From: Pinus tabuliformis
Taxonomy: Eukaryota > Streptophyta > Pinopsida > Pinales > Pinaceae
Reading direction: 5' to 3'
Assembly: GCA_031772625.1 (NCBI GenBank)
Contig: CM062808.1
Location: 476,033,655-476,097,654, forward strand
DNA: 64,000 nucleotides
The position numbers and the translations under genes are program-made. Of the stretch, positions 35,882 to 47,171 are shown piece after piece (the stretch's first letter is position 1; every line of letters starts with the position of its first letter). The notes beneath the pieces are model-generated. The model ran no database searches. It was not told the DNA's origin and saw only the letters and a list, made by a program, of their open reading frames with translations.

Positions 35882-36070
35882 TAGTGATTGCGCAACACTT
35901 GCTGAAATTCATTACAAAACCCTTGCTGATAGACATTGTGCAGTCCTTGCCAACAGTAATTGTTCAGTTCCCTATGACAGTGATTGTGTAGTTCCCACTA
36001 TTAGCGTAAGGGAATTCTCTACAGGTAGTGATTGTGTACCCCTTGTTGACAGTGATAGTGTACTTCTTCC
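35882..36070. repeat. Imperfect tandem repeat, roughly 31-33 bp unit
   Basis: Five to six degenerate units built on AGTGATTGTGTAGTTCC-like words (CAGTGATTGTGTAG, TAGTGATTGTGTAC, CAGTGATAGTGTAC). The unit boundaries are uncertain. Confidence 0.65.
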
Positions 36071-36184
36071 AATTCAATATTGTCACACCTCTTAAAGGCA
36101 ATGAACTGACTCTTGACTCCAAGTTTTCTAGCATGCACTAAGCACCTTCACAAATCATAACCCTAAATGCATGTCTTATCTCTC

Positions 36185-36193
36185 TATATAAAG
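36185..36193 (+). promoter_or_regulatory. Possible TATA box
   Basis: TATATAAAG is followed about 30-100 bp later by GAGCTC-containing and CT-rich sequence, resembling an LTR promoter. There is no independent support. Confidence 0.3.
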
Positions 36194-37593
36194 AGAATAT
36201 CCCAGAGCTCATCTCAAATTCATCTGTCACTTTTGAGCTCTTTGCACTTTTGGAGCATAAGGAGCATTCTCTCACTCATGGTTGCGAGTGTGCCATCATA
36301 TGGGTGAGTTTCTCAACTATCACTTTTTCTTTCACATCTATCATTTTCACTTGCTCTTTCTTTTTCAAGTGTCACTTTTTCCTTCTTTCATTCTTGCATG
36401 TGTCACTTTTGTTTTTTTTGTTTTTCGCATGTGTTTCTTTCACTCTTGCAAGTGTTGCTTTCACTTGCTTTAACATATCCTAAGAGAATCTTGGCACATC
36501 TTGTAGAGGTAGCTCCAATGCACTCTCTTACACTATCTGATGTTATATATCATAATAACATGTGTTAGACACTCTCCCATAGCATATGAAATATTTTGAT
36601 TGCAGTCGATACTTGTGTCGTAAAGGCTTACATCCTAACTATCACACTTGAAGATAAGTGTCGTTTTATTATAGCTTCAATGTATGCATATTTGTTTTGG
36701 GCATTGTGAATATCCTTTACATGAGTTTGATTTTGAATTTGTGTGTGATCATGTTTGGGACCTGTTTGTATGCTCTTACTCTCTCCTTCTTGTCTCACTA
36801 ATCCAACACTTAGTCAATTTTTCTGTCCTTCCTTGTCCTCATATCATGCACAAGTTATGAACACATTTAATATTCAATCAAGTGATGAGAACATTTTTCA
36901 CTTTCAAGCCTCATTCATGAGCCTATTTCTACTTACACTTTCCCTCTTCACCCATCTTGAGGACATTTACCTTCACATTATGCATTTTGCATCCCTAGAG
37001 CACAGTCAATTAACGCTTACTGCTTACACTTTCCCATTGCACAAATCCTTGATCGACCCTACCTTCTATTGTGTATTGATCACTCCTGATAGTGAGGTAT
37101 CCTTTAACCCCTTACAATGGTAACCTGCGCAATACTAATTCCTCCCTTCCTTCATTGCACATTGAGCATTCCTAGGGCACAATAATTCAATTTGTTATTG
37201 ATTACACTTCTCCTCTGTGAAATGCGTTAATCAAACTTTCCTTCATTTCACATTGTGCAGTCCTAGTGGATATTAAGGTCATTCCTTGGCCCTTGCATTA
37301 TTGACCTGCGTAATCCCCATAGCCTCCTCCTACATAAACGTGCATTACACAATCACTGTGCCCAAACTTGTCACCCTTGTCTCTTGGACTTGCCCACTGC
37401 AAAAATTATTTCCTCTCCCACTTGTCATTACACAATGCACACTTCCAACACTCAAGCCTCCATCCCTTGCTTCTTGAATCTAGCATCTCCACCCAAGAAG
37501 GCCCCTTTCTAAGTCATTGTGTGATGATTCACCATCATATTCAACACTTCACATGAGAAAATAAAGATAAAAAAAAGTGACCTTGGGGACTGA

Positions 37594-37787
37594 TGTTGTT
37601 TTGTCATGGGTGAACTTCATTTTCAAGTGATATCATCCTATCATGGAAAGATGATGCTCAAGGAGGTCAATAAGAAGAGTTTCCAAAGAGGACACTAGTG
37701 GAGATAATACATAAATATTTTATCATGCATCATTAAAGGAATCTCAAACCACGATAGAGATATTGAAACTCATGTTGACTTAGAAGG
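37594..37787 (+). repeat. Gag-only element 5' LTR, first part
   Basis: Starts TGTTGTTTTGTCATGGG and ends at GAAGG (37783-37787), the target word duplicated by the Tat/Athila-like insertion. Confidence 0.55.
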
Positions 37788-40700
37788 TGTTGTCACTCAC
37801 TGCATTATGAGTTTTGAGTTGATCAAAGTTCCCAAAGAGTAGTGAAGTTTGAAGCCATATTCTAGGCCACAAAAGCGCTCAAGACCAAATTGGATCCTCT
37901 CCATTTCATAGTGATCTGAACAAGATTTCCAACGGTATATAGAAGTCTAGAAATGGACTCCTGGATCATAAGTTAAAGCAGGTTAAAGATAACCCTTTCA
38001 AGGCCACAAAACAAAGGAGAAATGGCTAAGGGTCGGGCTCATCGAAAATTGCAAATCGGGGCTTACTGAAGCACTGCCAAAGAGGAAGACATCAAAAGTT
38101 GTGATCGAATGATCGTCGATATCGCAAATCGCATATCGGAAGGTCCGGTCCATTGGCTTATCGGGCATATCAGTGGGTCATGACGTAGAGCGCTGATATC
38201 GCATATTGGCAATCGAAGGCACAAAGGGGTGGCACATGAGCACTTGGCCATGGAAATCGTCGATCTCCAATATCACAAATCGCATATCGGTGTGACCAAG
38301 CTTATCAGTGATCGGCTAGCCCCGGGAGTTCGTCGCAATTTGCGAATCGGTGGATCAGCGGGTGTACCTCTCTAAAAGCCTTGCAATATCATGATTTTGT
38401 GATAATAGTGCAAAGCACTGAAAGGGATGAAAAAAAGATTAACAAAGAAAAGCAAAAAAAACCAAGGGAAGGTTGCCCCTTTCTCTCTCCTCTAGGGGGA
38501 CATGTGGCGGAATATGGTTGGTCCTGCATATCAGATTTCAGATTGGTGATCGGCGATGTTGAACATAACTGGGGTTAAATAGGCCGCAATGTGGGGAAGC
38601 ACCGATATAATGTTAAATCATTGGGGAAGGCTGAGAAAATTTAACAAAGAAAATCAACGCAAAAGCAGGGACATGCGAGCCTTTTTCTCTCTCCTCCAGG
38701 GGGCCATGTGGAAAAATATCATTGGTCCTTATGAATCCACATGGAAGCTGACGTCATCCTAACGTGGCAGTATAAAGGACACGTGGCATGCAGATTCAAC
38801 ATTTTCAAGGGTCCTATGGGGGAATTTTCGGGTGACACGTGTCACCACTCATAGGGTGACATGTGGCAGTGATGATTTCACCCATCGCAAATCGCATATT
38901 AGTGATCGCACAATTCAAGGCCCTCCTTCACTGTAGTCCCTCCATGCTTGTGATTGTGATATGTAGGGGATCCCCCCAGATGCGATATTTGATTTTTCAT
39001 ACCATATGAATACTTCATGTGCAGATAGTCGACCTGCGCTATGAAAAGAGGTGAAGGGGTCTATCTCTCCCGGCTTGCAATTGCGATACGCGAAGACCCT
39101 TCCAGATGCGATATATTATGTGTTATAACTTATGAGGATTTAGCGTCTGGACAATTGGCCAGCACTATGAAAGGAGGTAAAGAGGCTTCCTCTCTCATGT
39201 TGCGATTGCGATACCTTGGGTGGGCCCAATCCTATAGATCGATGATCGCAATGTCAAGGGGAAATGTTAAAGGTAAAATGTTATAAGTCGACGATATGCG
39301 AGATTTCATATAATAAAGGGAAAAGCCCTCCGACAGGTAGTTCAATGGCCCTAGTGCCTGAGGACTAAGCACCTAGTCATAGCTCCCAATCACATGAAGG
39401 AAAATGGGTTCAATCATAAAGGGCCAAGGGGGATCGGAACTCGCCTGTTTCGTGAGGTTATAGTGAGAAGGGCCAGCACAGGAAAGTCATCTGTATTATT
39501 CCGTGAGTGCACTATCAGGCATATCAAGGCATTGATAGTGTTTTTCAAAGATTTAAAGGTGTGATGTGTTGTTAGCTGTGGTTTTTAAGAAAACAGATTG
39601 TGCATTCAAACCTAACATGGGCTGATCTAGAAAGGCCCATTATGACACGGAATCAGAGTCAGTGCTGATAGGAGTGAAAACGACTTAGTAACTTAGGAGG
39701 ATTTAATTATCAAGCATGGTTTCCCATATAGAGGGAAGACGAAGTATCGTCCCAGGGTCTCCTGCTTCAGTACTGCTACATGAAACTGATGGTGCTCACT
39801 CCCAGCTTTAAAGAATGAATGGTTCAAGCAGTAAAGGCGGGAGTGAAAGGAGTCAGTTAAAGCAACACAGGAGGCCACACATAGAGTGAATTGCAACTTG
39901 AAGCAGAGGTGATCACAGGGATGGGCATAGAGATATTTCATTTGCATTTCCATCTGATTGTTTACTTATTTATTGTCCTGTAATGTGCCTCCTTTCAATG
40001 AGGCAATTAATTTTGCAATGTTTTTGGGCCACAGAGTCATTGCTGGTTGAGAGAGCTAGTCAACCTCACAGATGAGACTTGGCCAAAGATATATTTTTTG
40101 TAATGAATGTCCTTGCTTCCCTCTCCAAATAAATAGGGGGAAGCAACACTTAACAAAGGTTCAAAAATCTTAAAGAAAACTCTACATGTTGTTTTCAGGT
40201 TGTATAACATCATAATACATATCTTTGTGAATATGAAGAAATGATGGTGATTCCCCCTTCAAGTATTACAGTATGTTATCCCTCTATTAAAACCAATTAT
40301 GTTCATGTTTCTTCTCTAAATTCATGCAATCGTAGCTGCTAGAAATATTTCAGGCTTCTTCATATATTCATTTGTATAGATATGCCACAGATATGTTAAT
40401 GCATGTGCTTGTAAGTTCGTCACAGATTCAATTGTATCGAGATTGTTAATGCATGTGGTTGTATGGATTATTGAAATTATATCTTTAAATTTGTGCTACA
40501 TGAATCATAGCATTGAGTCCCTCTCTTATCCATTACATCTACTTGTAACTCAAACAAGTATAGAAATTCTTAATGCCTCAAGCTCTATGTGTTAAGTGTA
40601 GGATTCTTGATGCTTTAAGCTCTACGTGATGAGTTGCTCTTTCTCCTTATCTTCTCTCATTTTCTCTACAAAATATTATTAAACTATAAGTCCTTTAACC

Positions 40701-40925
40701 ACTCAGCCTCCATTGTTTCATGCATATATTTATGTGATTTGTACATGTGAAGAAATACCCTAAATCCATGTCTTACTCCTTTATATCAATGAACCAACTC
40801 ATTCTCTTATATGTGTGTGTGTGAGGTCTCCCTTTTACTAATAATCATTTTAGACACTCCAAATCTAGCTGTGCCCAAGCACTGGTCTTGTAAGAAATAT
40901 AAGGCTGTCTCTGGGAGCTACAACA
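37788..40925 (+). repeat. Tat/Athila-like 5' LTR
   Basis: 3138 bp. It contains repeated CGCAAATCGCATATCGG words and an internal duplication (about 38400-38530 against 38600-38745, sharing TTTCTCTCTCCTC). It also has GTGGCAG/CACGTG motifs round a TATA box, and a second set of internal repeats at 38936-39215. Confidence 0.92.
38771..38777 (+). promoter_or_regulatory. TATA box with flanking ACGT motifs in 5' LTR
   Basis: TATAAAG is flanked by AACGTGGCAG and GACACGTGGCATG. CACGTG-type G-boxes bind bZIP and bHLH factors in plants. The segment is absent from the 3' LTR. Confidence 0.5.
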
Positions 40926-40930
40926 TCTTC

Positions 40931-40948
40931 TGGTGTTGTTTTCAGGGA
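40931..40948 (+). other. Primer binding site relic
   Basis: TGGTGTTGTTTTCAGGGA begins five bases after the LTR. Compared with the Asp-tRNA-type site usual in Athila elements it matches at 12 of 18 positions, and five of the six changes are C to T or G to A. Confidence 0.5.
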
Positions 40949-41462
40949 ACGTATTGAAGGATTTTTTCCCTAGGATATGACAAGTTGAGAACTCTTTGTG
41001 TAGGTGAGCGAAGTATGTTCTAATTGCATCTGCATCACCTTGGAAACTCCACAAACCCCATTATCATTTATCACCCTAGCTTTTAAAAGGACTCACACTA
41101 GCTTAAATACATCTTAGCAGAAAGCCCCGTTTGTATTTGACCCAGAAAAAATAATTTTCAGGAAAGTATGGAAAGAGAAAATTCCCCCTTCCTATGTTAC
41201 CATCTCATCAGCCTTTGCAGCCTCCTCATCCAGCTCTCAACCCGTTGTTTCTCACTAATCAGGACTTACTCCTAAGACCATGACATACCCTATTACCAGT
41301 CTAGCCACTCCTACCACTGTGTTTTTGGGCCAAGTGTCTTAGGAAAGTCTCAATCCCCATCCATTAATCTAAATTGCTCTTCCAGGTTTTTTGCTAAATA
41401 AATATGAACCTCTTAATTTACCTCGGCCTCTAAGTGCTATGCCTAAGAACTAAATCAAGCTT

Positions 41463-42320
41463 TTGCCTAGGTTCAATGGGGAAGATGACAACACTGCGCA
41501 GAGGCACATTGAGACCTTTTGTGCCTTTGTTGAGAACCTTAACATGGAACAACAAGATGTGGTCATGAGACTTTTTGTACAATCCCTTGATGGAGAAGCT
41601 AGAAAATGGTTCAAGGCCCTCCCCAATGCCTCCATCACTACTTGGGAGGAACTTGAGAACTCTTTCACACAAAAATGGGGTGAAAAGAGAAATCATGAGT
41701 ACCTCCTTGCAAAGTTTAACTCCATAAAGAAGAAGCCAAAAGAGGATATCTTAGAATTTATAAAAATGTTCAATAAGCAGTACAATAACCTGCCAGCTGA
41801 TATAAAGCCTCCTCTAGTTGCTGCTCGAGTAGCTTTCTTGGGAGCTTTTGAATTTGACTTTGGATTTAATTTGAGGGAAAGGAAGTCTCTCCAAATTGAT
41901 GCACTTGAGGTGGAAGCGAATTTCACCTCAGCAGGAAATTCAAGGGGAAAGAAAGAACCTACCGAGAATAAAAGGGGAAAATAAGAGGCATCCTCCTCTG
42001 GATGAGATAGAGAATCATTAGACCCGAAGTGGGACGAGCTGGACAAACTCATAAGAAGTTTATCACAGAATGTGGAAAAGCTTGAAATTGAGAACACGAG
42101 CCTCTCCAAACAGAATTCTAAAGTCAACAACCGAGGTTATAACCTGTAGTATAGAAGACCTCCATTACAAATACTTCCAAGGGAAGGAAAGGAACAACTC
42201 GATCATATCCCCCATCCTCTATATTTTGAAGAGGATCTTGATGAGAAATCGTCGAATACATAGAAGATGCAGGGAAATATGTATTCTACTTTTTCTAAAG
42301 GAACATGAGAATATGGCTCA
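41463..42320 (+). pseudogene. gag: Tat/Athila-like Gag
   Basis: The open part (41463-41984) has PRFNGEDDNTAQRHIETF, LFVQSLDGEARKWF, WEELENSFTQKWG and the FNSIKKKPKEDILEFIKMF block, which is the Retrotrans_gag core. The same protein continues after a stop at 41984 with KWDELDKLIRSLSQNVEKLE (predicted coiled coil) and PPLQILPRE to about 42320. The original start lies upstream, beyond a stop near 41451. It would assemble the particle. A typical CCHC knuckle was not found. Confidence 0.85.
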
Positions 42321-42777
42321 CTAGGAGGCTAGTCATGATAGAGAAGCAGCTGCAGAAGAGGCAGATATAGGTTATTATTGCAAATAGTTTGTAGATTTGA
42401 TGCAAGCACAACCCCAAAGTAGGTATAATATAAGATCTTCAAAGAAGAGGTCAAGAGAACTAGGGAAAAAAGAGGGAATTTATCCCCAAGTTATTCCTCC
42501 AATACTAGACAAAGGGAAAGGTAAGCTAAATCCTAACCCTTCCAAGATAAAAGTCTTTGCAAATAAGGAAAGAAATAGTTCTGAGGGACACACAGAAAAG
42601 GAGGCACCTGTCCTACTGAAAACTCCTAGTGGGAAGGAAGAATGAACAAAGCCTGGAGGTACAGAAAAATTCCAATCCACATTCAATCTCCAGAAGGAGC
42701 TTGGAAAGGTAAAAATTCATGTTCCACTAACTGAGCTTCTAGAGCAACCTAATTATAAATCTCAAGTCTCTCTGTTT

Positions 42778-43236
42778 ATGCATCCAGCTACTTCAGCACC
42801 AACTCATGATAGTTTAAACCTCCAAGAGGAGAGGCCAATGGTTGTTTTTGGGCCACATGTGGAAGAGCTTGATCCTTCTACTACACCCTTCTACATGACC
42901 CTAGTAATCCACGACCTCTTACTACATAATTGCATGTTGGATTCTGGAGCCTCACACAACCTCATGCCATTGACAGTGATGGAACAACTAGGCTTGGAGA
43001 TCACCAGACCATACAAGGACCTATACTCCTTTGACTCTATGAGAGTCAAGTTCTTAGGGATGATAAAGGATCTGGTGGTAAATCTAGCTCATATCCCTAT
43101 GATGAGTGTGGTAATGGACATAGTGGTGGCCAATATTGCTCCTCGATTCAACATGCTCTTATCTAGATCTTGGGGTTCCAAGGTGGGGGTCTCTATCAAG
43201 TTAGATATGACTTATGCCACTATTCCCACTTTTTGA
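42778..43236 (+). pseudogene. Tat/Athila-like aspartic protease
   Basis: The frame contains LDSGASHNLMPLTVMEQLGL, with the DSG catalytic triad and the usual hydrophobic flank, and further DLVVNLAHIP and LLSRSWGSK, matching the C-terminal retropepsin strand order. The frame is open for 152 codons. The intervening 42320-42777 is Lys/Pro-rich linker with stops. It would process the polyprotein. Confidence 0.85.
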
Positions 43237-43434
43237 GGCAAGCAAAGGAAGTTGTACCAAGAATCCAGGTTTGTAAAAATTGTGACCCCAGCTAAAGGCT
43301 CATAAAACTCCCTAGTGCATGGGAAGGAAAGTGACCTCTCCTGCTTGCTCCTATAAGAAGACGAGACCTTCCTAGAGGAAACATAAATTCATCTAACAAG
43401 GAAGTTAAAACACCAAAACATAAATGAAAACAAA

Positions 43435-43906
43435 GTATGGAAATTATACTTTGATGGAGAAAACTTAAAAGAGGGAAATGGAGTTGGAGTGTTGTTGGTA
43501 TCTCGAAAAGGGTAGCCTAATACCCCTCTCATTCAAACTAGAGTTTGAGGTGACCAACAATATGGTAGAGCATGAAGCATTTATCCTTGGGTTACAAATG
43601 ACAACAAATATGAATATTGAATGCCTAACAATCTATGAAGACTTTGAGTTGATTGTAAGGCAGATCAGAAATCAGTGCCAGGCTAAACACCCCAAATTGA
43701 GGACGTACCAGAATGAAGTGTGGGATCTAATTGATAATTTCTTCCTTGCCTTTAATATCCAATTTATTCCTAGGGAAGGAAACAGAATGGTTGATTCCCT
43801 TGTTGTAGCTGCAAGCTGTTTCAGGCCCCCTCAAAATCTACTCCTCAGATATGAGGTAGAAGTCAGATACAGGCCCTCAATACCTAATAATGTCAAGCAC
43901 TGGTAG
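43435..43906 (+). pseudogene. Additional RNase H (archaeal-type, RVT_3-like) upstream of RT
   Basis: WKLYFDGENLKEGNGVGVLL (43437 on, one frame) passes after a frame change into SLIPLSFKLEFEVTNN, VEHEAFILGL, LTIYEDFELIVRQI and FIPREGNRMVDSL, ending near 43903. This is the plant-type RNase H found in Tat elements. The four acidic residues (FDG, HEAF, YEDFE, MVDSL) are all present. Such extra RNases H are thought to assist removal of RNA primers or hybrid. Its place before RT differs from the usual Tat order, where it follows the Ty3 RNase H. Confidence 0.8.
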
Positions 43907-44206
43907 GTGTTCGAGGATGACGAGCAAGTGAAACGATTCGTAGAAGTAATTGGGGAGTTCGACCACTCCACCATTGATCAAGAAGAAGAAGAAGCAAATC
44001 AAGAAGCCATTTTGTTGAAAGACATAGTGGTTGGGCACAAAATTTTTCAATTAAAAGGGAATACCATCCCTCATGGACTGGACCTACTGGAAAGGCTTTT
44101 TAATAAGGACGACATAGTCTCCAAAACAATGGACCTGGAGATAGATGACCAAGTAGAATACTACAACATCGGCTCAGAGGAAGAACCCCGAATGATCAAG
44201 ATATAA
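43907..44206 (+). pseudogene. Linker between extra RNase H and RT
   Basis: 99 codons are open in frame after a TAG, beginning with the VFEDDEQVKRFVEVIGEF motif and ending NIGSEEEPRMIKI. The stretch is acidic, with an EEEEAN run. I recognise it only as the conserved spacer of this element type; no enzymatic motif is visible. Confidence 0.6.
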
Positions 44207-44218
44207 AAAAGAATCCCC

Positions 44219-44998
44219 TTGCAATACAGACAAAGGTATTTAAATCTATTCAAAATGTACAAGGATGTATTTGCTTGGTCTTATGAGGATTCAAAAGCAT
44301 TTGATACTAACATCATTCAGAATAAGATTTGTTTGAAGAGTGGAATATATCCATGTAAACAGAAACTGAGGCCGATAAATCCACTTTTACTCCTCTCCAT
44401 CGGAAAAGAGGTGAGAAAGATGCTACATGCAAAGATCATAGTACCTTTAAGGTACTCTGAGTGGGTGGCCAACCTAGTCCTTGTTCGGAAAAAGAGTAGA
44501 GAAATAAGGCTATGCGTAGGTTTTCGGATTCTAAACAGGGCATCATTGAAAGAAAACTACCCATTGCCTAAGATGGACCATATATTGCAGAAGGTGGTTG
44601 GCTCAGCTAGAATGTCCATGATGGATGGGTTCTCTAGTTACAACCAGGTGGCAATCCACCCTAATGATCAAAAGAAAACTTCTTTCACCACCCCGTGGGG
44701 AACATTCATGTACGCTCACATGCCCTTCAGTCTTATTAATGGAAGGGCCACATCTCAGAGAGCCATGGACATCGCTTTTGTAGGGGAGAAAGACAAATTC
44801 GTGGTGCTTTATTTAGATGATATCACAACCTTTTCTAATATTGATGAAGAGAACATTCTCCACTTAAATATAACCTTTGAGAAATGCAGGAGGTATGGTC
44901 TTTCTCAGAATCCTAAGAAATCCCAGTTCGCCCTGAGTGAAGGGAATCTAATAGGACATATAGTAACGTGGGAAGGTGTGAAGATTGATCCCAAATGA
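44219..44998 (+). pseudogene. pol: Tat/Athila-like reverse transcriptase
   Basis: 260 codons carry DVFAWSYEDSKAFDTNII, LRYSEWVANLVLVRKKSREI, NYPLPKMDHILQKVVG, SMMDGFSSYNQVAI (catalytic Asp), TTPWGTFMYAHMPFSL, YLDDITTFS (catalytic pair) and LIGHIVTWEGVKIDP. It ends at TGA 44996-44998, beyond which the same frame resumes (FLGKTNFLRRFIPNYAEI, 45056 on). The core is complete. Confidence 0.92.
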
Positions 44999-45055
44999 GT
45001 CAAAGCCATCAACAGTATTTCTCTTCCCAGGAATAAGAAATAACTCCAAGCCTTT

Positions 45056-45577
45056 TTGGGGAAAACAAATTTCTTAAGGAGGTTCATACCCAACTACGCA
45101 GAAATTTTCAAGGGTATTACAGACATGCTTAAGAAGGAGAATGAAGTCAAGTGGAGCCCTGCCCCTAGAGATTCTTTCATTATAATTAAAGAAGATTTGG
45201 TTGAAGCCCTGGTACTAGTAAGCCCCAACTATTCAGTGCCTTTCTACATATTTTCTTTTGCCTCTCCACATACTGTTGCCACAGTGATGCTACAGAAAAA
45301 TAAAGATGGTTATGCACAGCCCATCGCTTTCAGCCAAGTTCTGTGGGATGCTGAGCTGAAATATAACATCCTGGAGAGACAAGCCTATACACTAGTCAAG
45401 GCTATGAAGACATTTTGTATGTATGTGCTACAATTGAAAATCACAGTGTTTGTCCCAACGACATCTGTCAAGGACATCTTGGTGCAAGGAGACAACGAAG
45501 AAAAAAGGGGTAGGTGGATAGATAAAATACAAGAATATGAGTTAGAAATAAATCTTACCAAGCTCATTAAAGGTTAG
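45056..45577 (+). pseudogene. pol: Tat/Athila-like connection and Ty3 RNase H
   Basis: The frame reads from the RT thumb (NFLRRFIPNYAEIFKGITDM) into the RNase H fold: FYIFSFASPHTVATVML, AELKYNILERQAYTLVKAM and VFVPTTSVKDILVQ. The first catalytic Asp normally found in the FxxxxDAS position is Ser here (FSFAS), which is common in this lineage, and the family's extra RNase H may compensate. It ends at a TAG (45575-45577). Confidence 0.82.
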
Positions 45578-45580
45578 GGG

Positions 45581-46971
45581 TTGGCCAAGGTTTTATTCGA
45601 ATCTAATTGCCAAGCTTTAGGGATAAACCTGATCATAGAGGAAGGCAGACCAGAGGATCATCAGAGCAGGATTAAAACATCTGAGCAGAAAATCTATGCC
45701 AAATATGAGGGATCACCCTGGTATAAGAACATCGTTCATTATCTCTTATTCTTGAGGTGCCTGTTGGGGCTAGATAAATCCAAATACTGAAGTCTAAGAT
45801 TGCAAGCGCAAAAATACATCATATCCAATGGTCTACTCTACTGGAAGGACCCTGTGGGAGTATTACTAATATGTTTGGTAGAGGAAGAAATCCATAAGGT
45901 GATTGAAGATTTTCACGGAGGAGTTTATGGAATAAACTACAGCTAGAAGACCACAACACATAAAATCCTCAAGGTAGGATTCTATTGGCCTACTCTGTTT
46001 GGAAATGTTCATTCCCAGGTCAGGTCGTGTCGGAAGTGCCAAATGTTTGCTGAGAGGAAAAAGCTTTCTCCTCTCCCCCTGATTCTAGTACATGTGGAAG
46101 ATCCTTTCAGATAGTGGGGTCTATATTTCACAGGAGAAATAAACCCACCATCCAGTGGCCAACACAAGTGGATATTGATGGCCATAGATTATTTCACCAA
46201 GTGGGTAGAGGTCGTCCCAACTATAAATGCTACAGATTCAGTGGTGATCAAATTTATGGAGGAGAACATACTATCACGCTTCGGTTGCCCCTTCAAAATT
46301 ATCACTGATACTGCTCAGGTCTTCAAATCTGCCAAGTTCACCAGCTTCTTCCATAAATTTAATATCATCATTGGGCACTCCACTACATACTACCCTCAAG
46401 GTAATGGCTTGGTTGAGTCCTCAAACAAAATTATGGTGAGGGTGCTGAAGAAGACCATCGCCGAAAATTAGAGGAACTAGGACTCCCAACTGAAGTTTTC
46501 CCTATGGGCCAACCGAGTAACTCCTAAAAGATCCACGGGGAAATCACCTTTTGAGCTAGTGTATGGTAAGGATGCAATCTTCTCGATCCAATTAGTAATG
46601 TCAGTGGCAAGATTACTACAAGAAGCAGAGGAAGATCCAAGTGCCTTAACATGAAGGATAAATCAGTTGGTCGAGATTCATGAGAATAGAGAATAGGTGG
46701 GGCCCAAATTGTCAAATTACCAACAAAAGATGAAATCCTTATTTGACAAGAAGCTAAGGATCGACTGCTTCAATTAGGAGGTTTAGTTCTCTGCTGGGAC
46801 ATCCGATGGGAAGACAAAGGCAAACATGGAAAATTCAACCCACTATGGTTCGGCCCTTTCAAGATTGCAAAAGAAAGAGGAAATAACACATACATTCTTG
46901 GTAATCTAAATGGTGAATCTCTGGAACTACCAGTAAATGGTCAATTCCTTAAACTCTATTTTCAAAACTAG
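45581..46971 (+). pseudogene. pol: Tat/Athila-like integrase
   Basis: After a spacer (YKNIVHYLLFLRC), the H2C2 zinc domain reads DFHGGVYGINY and CRKCQMFAER. The core has ILMAIDYFTKWVEVVPT (first Asp), IITDTAQVFKSA (second Asp in ITDT) and YYPQGNGLVESSN (Glu). The C-terminal GPF-like region and VNGQFLKLYFQ end near 46971. At least ten stops or frameshifts are present. It would insert element DNA. Confidence 0.88.
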
Positions 46972-47171
46972 AGGTACCTGCCTTACACCCATTGTAAATA
47001 TCAGTGTGTGTATTGTAATTGTTATATGTAATTTTTAGTTTATCTTGGAAAGTCCATTTGCACAGAATTATAGTTTGTTTAAAAATGACTCCATTCCCAA
47101 TGAATGGAAGGCTAATGGTTTGTAGGTTCTTAACACCTTTCTAGCAAGGCATTATCCCCAGTTTGAGCCAA
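46972..47171 (+). other. Tat/Athila-like 3' untranslated stretch
   Basis: 200 bp between the end of pol and the 3' LTR. A good polypurine tract is not visible next to the LTR (TTTGAGCCAA), so the priming site is decayed or atypical. Confidence 0.5.

Larger units (their letters stand above)
34705..37593. other. Unassigned region with low-complexity DNA and a TATA-like site
   Basis: No gene was recognised. It holds a C-rich tract (35200-35335), an imperfect tandem repeat (35882-36070), a TATATAAAG word at 36185 and CT-rich DNA at 36300-36480. A purine-rich run at 37555-37578 lies just before an LTR start. The texture resembles non-coding interior or LTR of a decayed element, but no partner repeat was found. 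Confidence 0.4.

Noticed and set aside
36250-37560. Several frames of 60-122 codons rich in Ser, Phe and Leu
   Set aside because: They come from CT-rich DNA, overlap in different frames and have no recognised motif.
39693-39953. Frames inside the Tat/Athila-like LTRs (for example 39041-39286 and 47440-47778)
   Set aside because: LTRs are non-coding; the frames are not conserved between the two LTRs.
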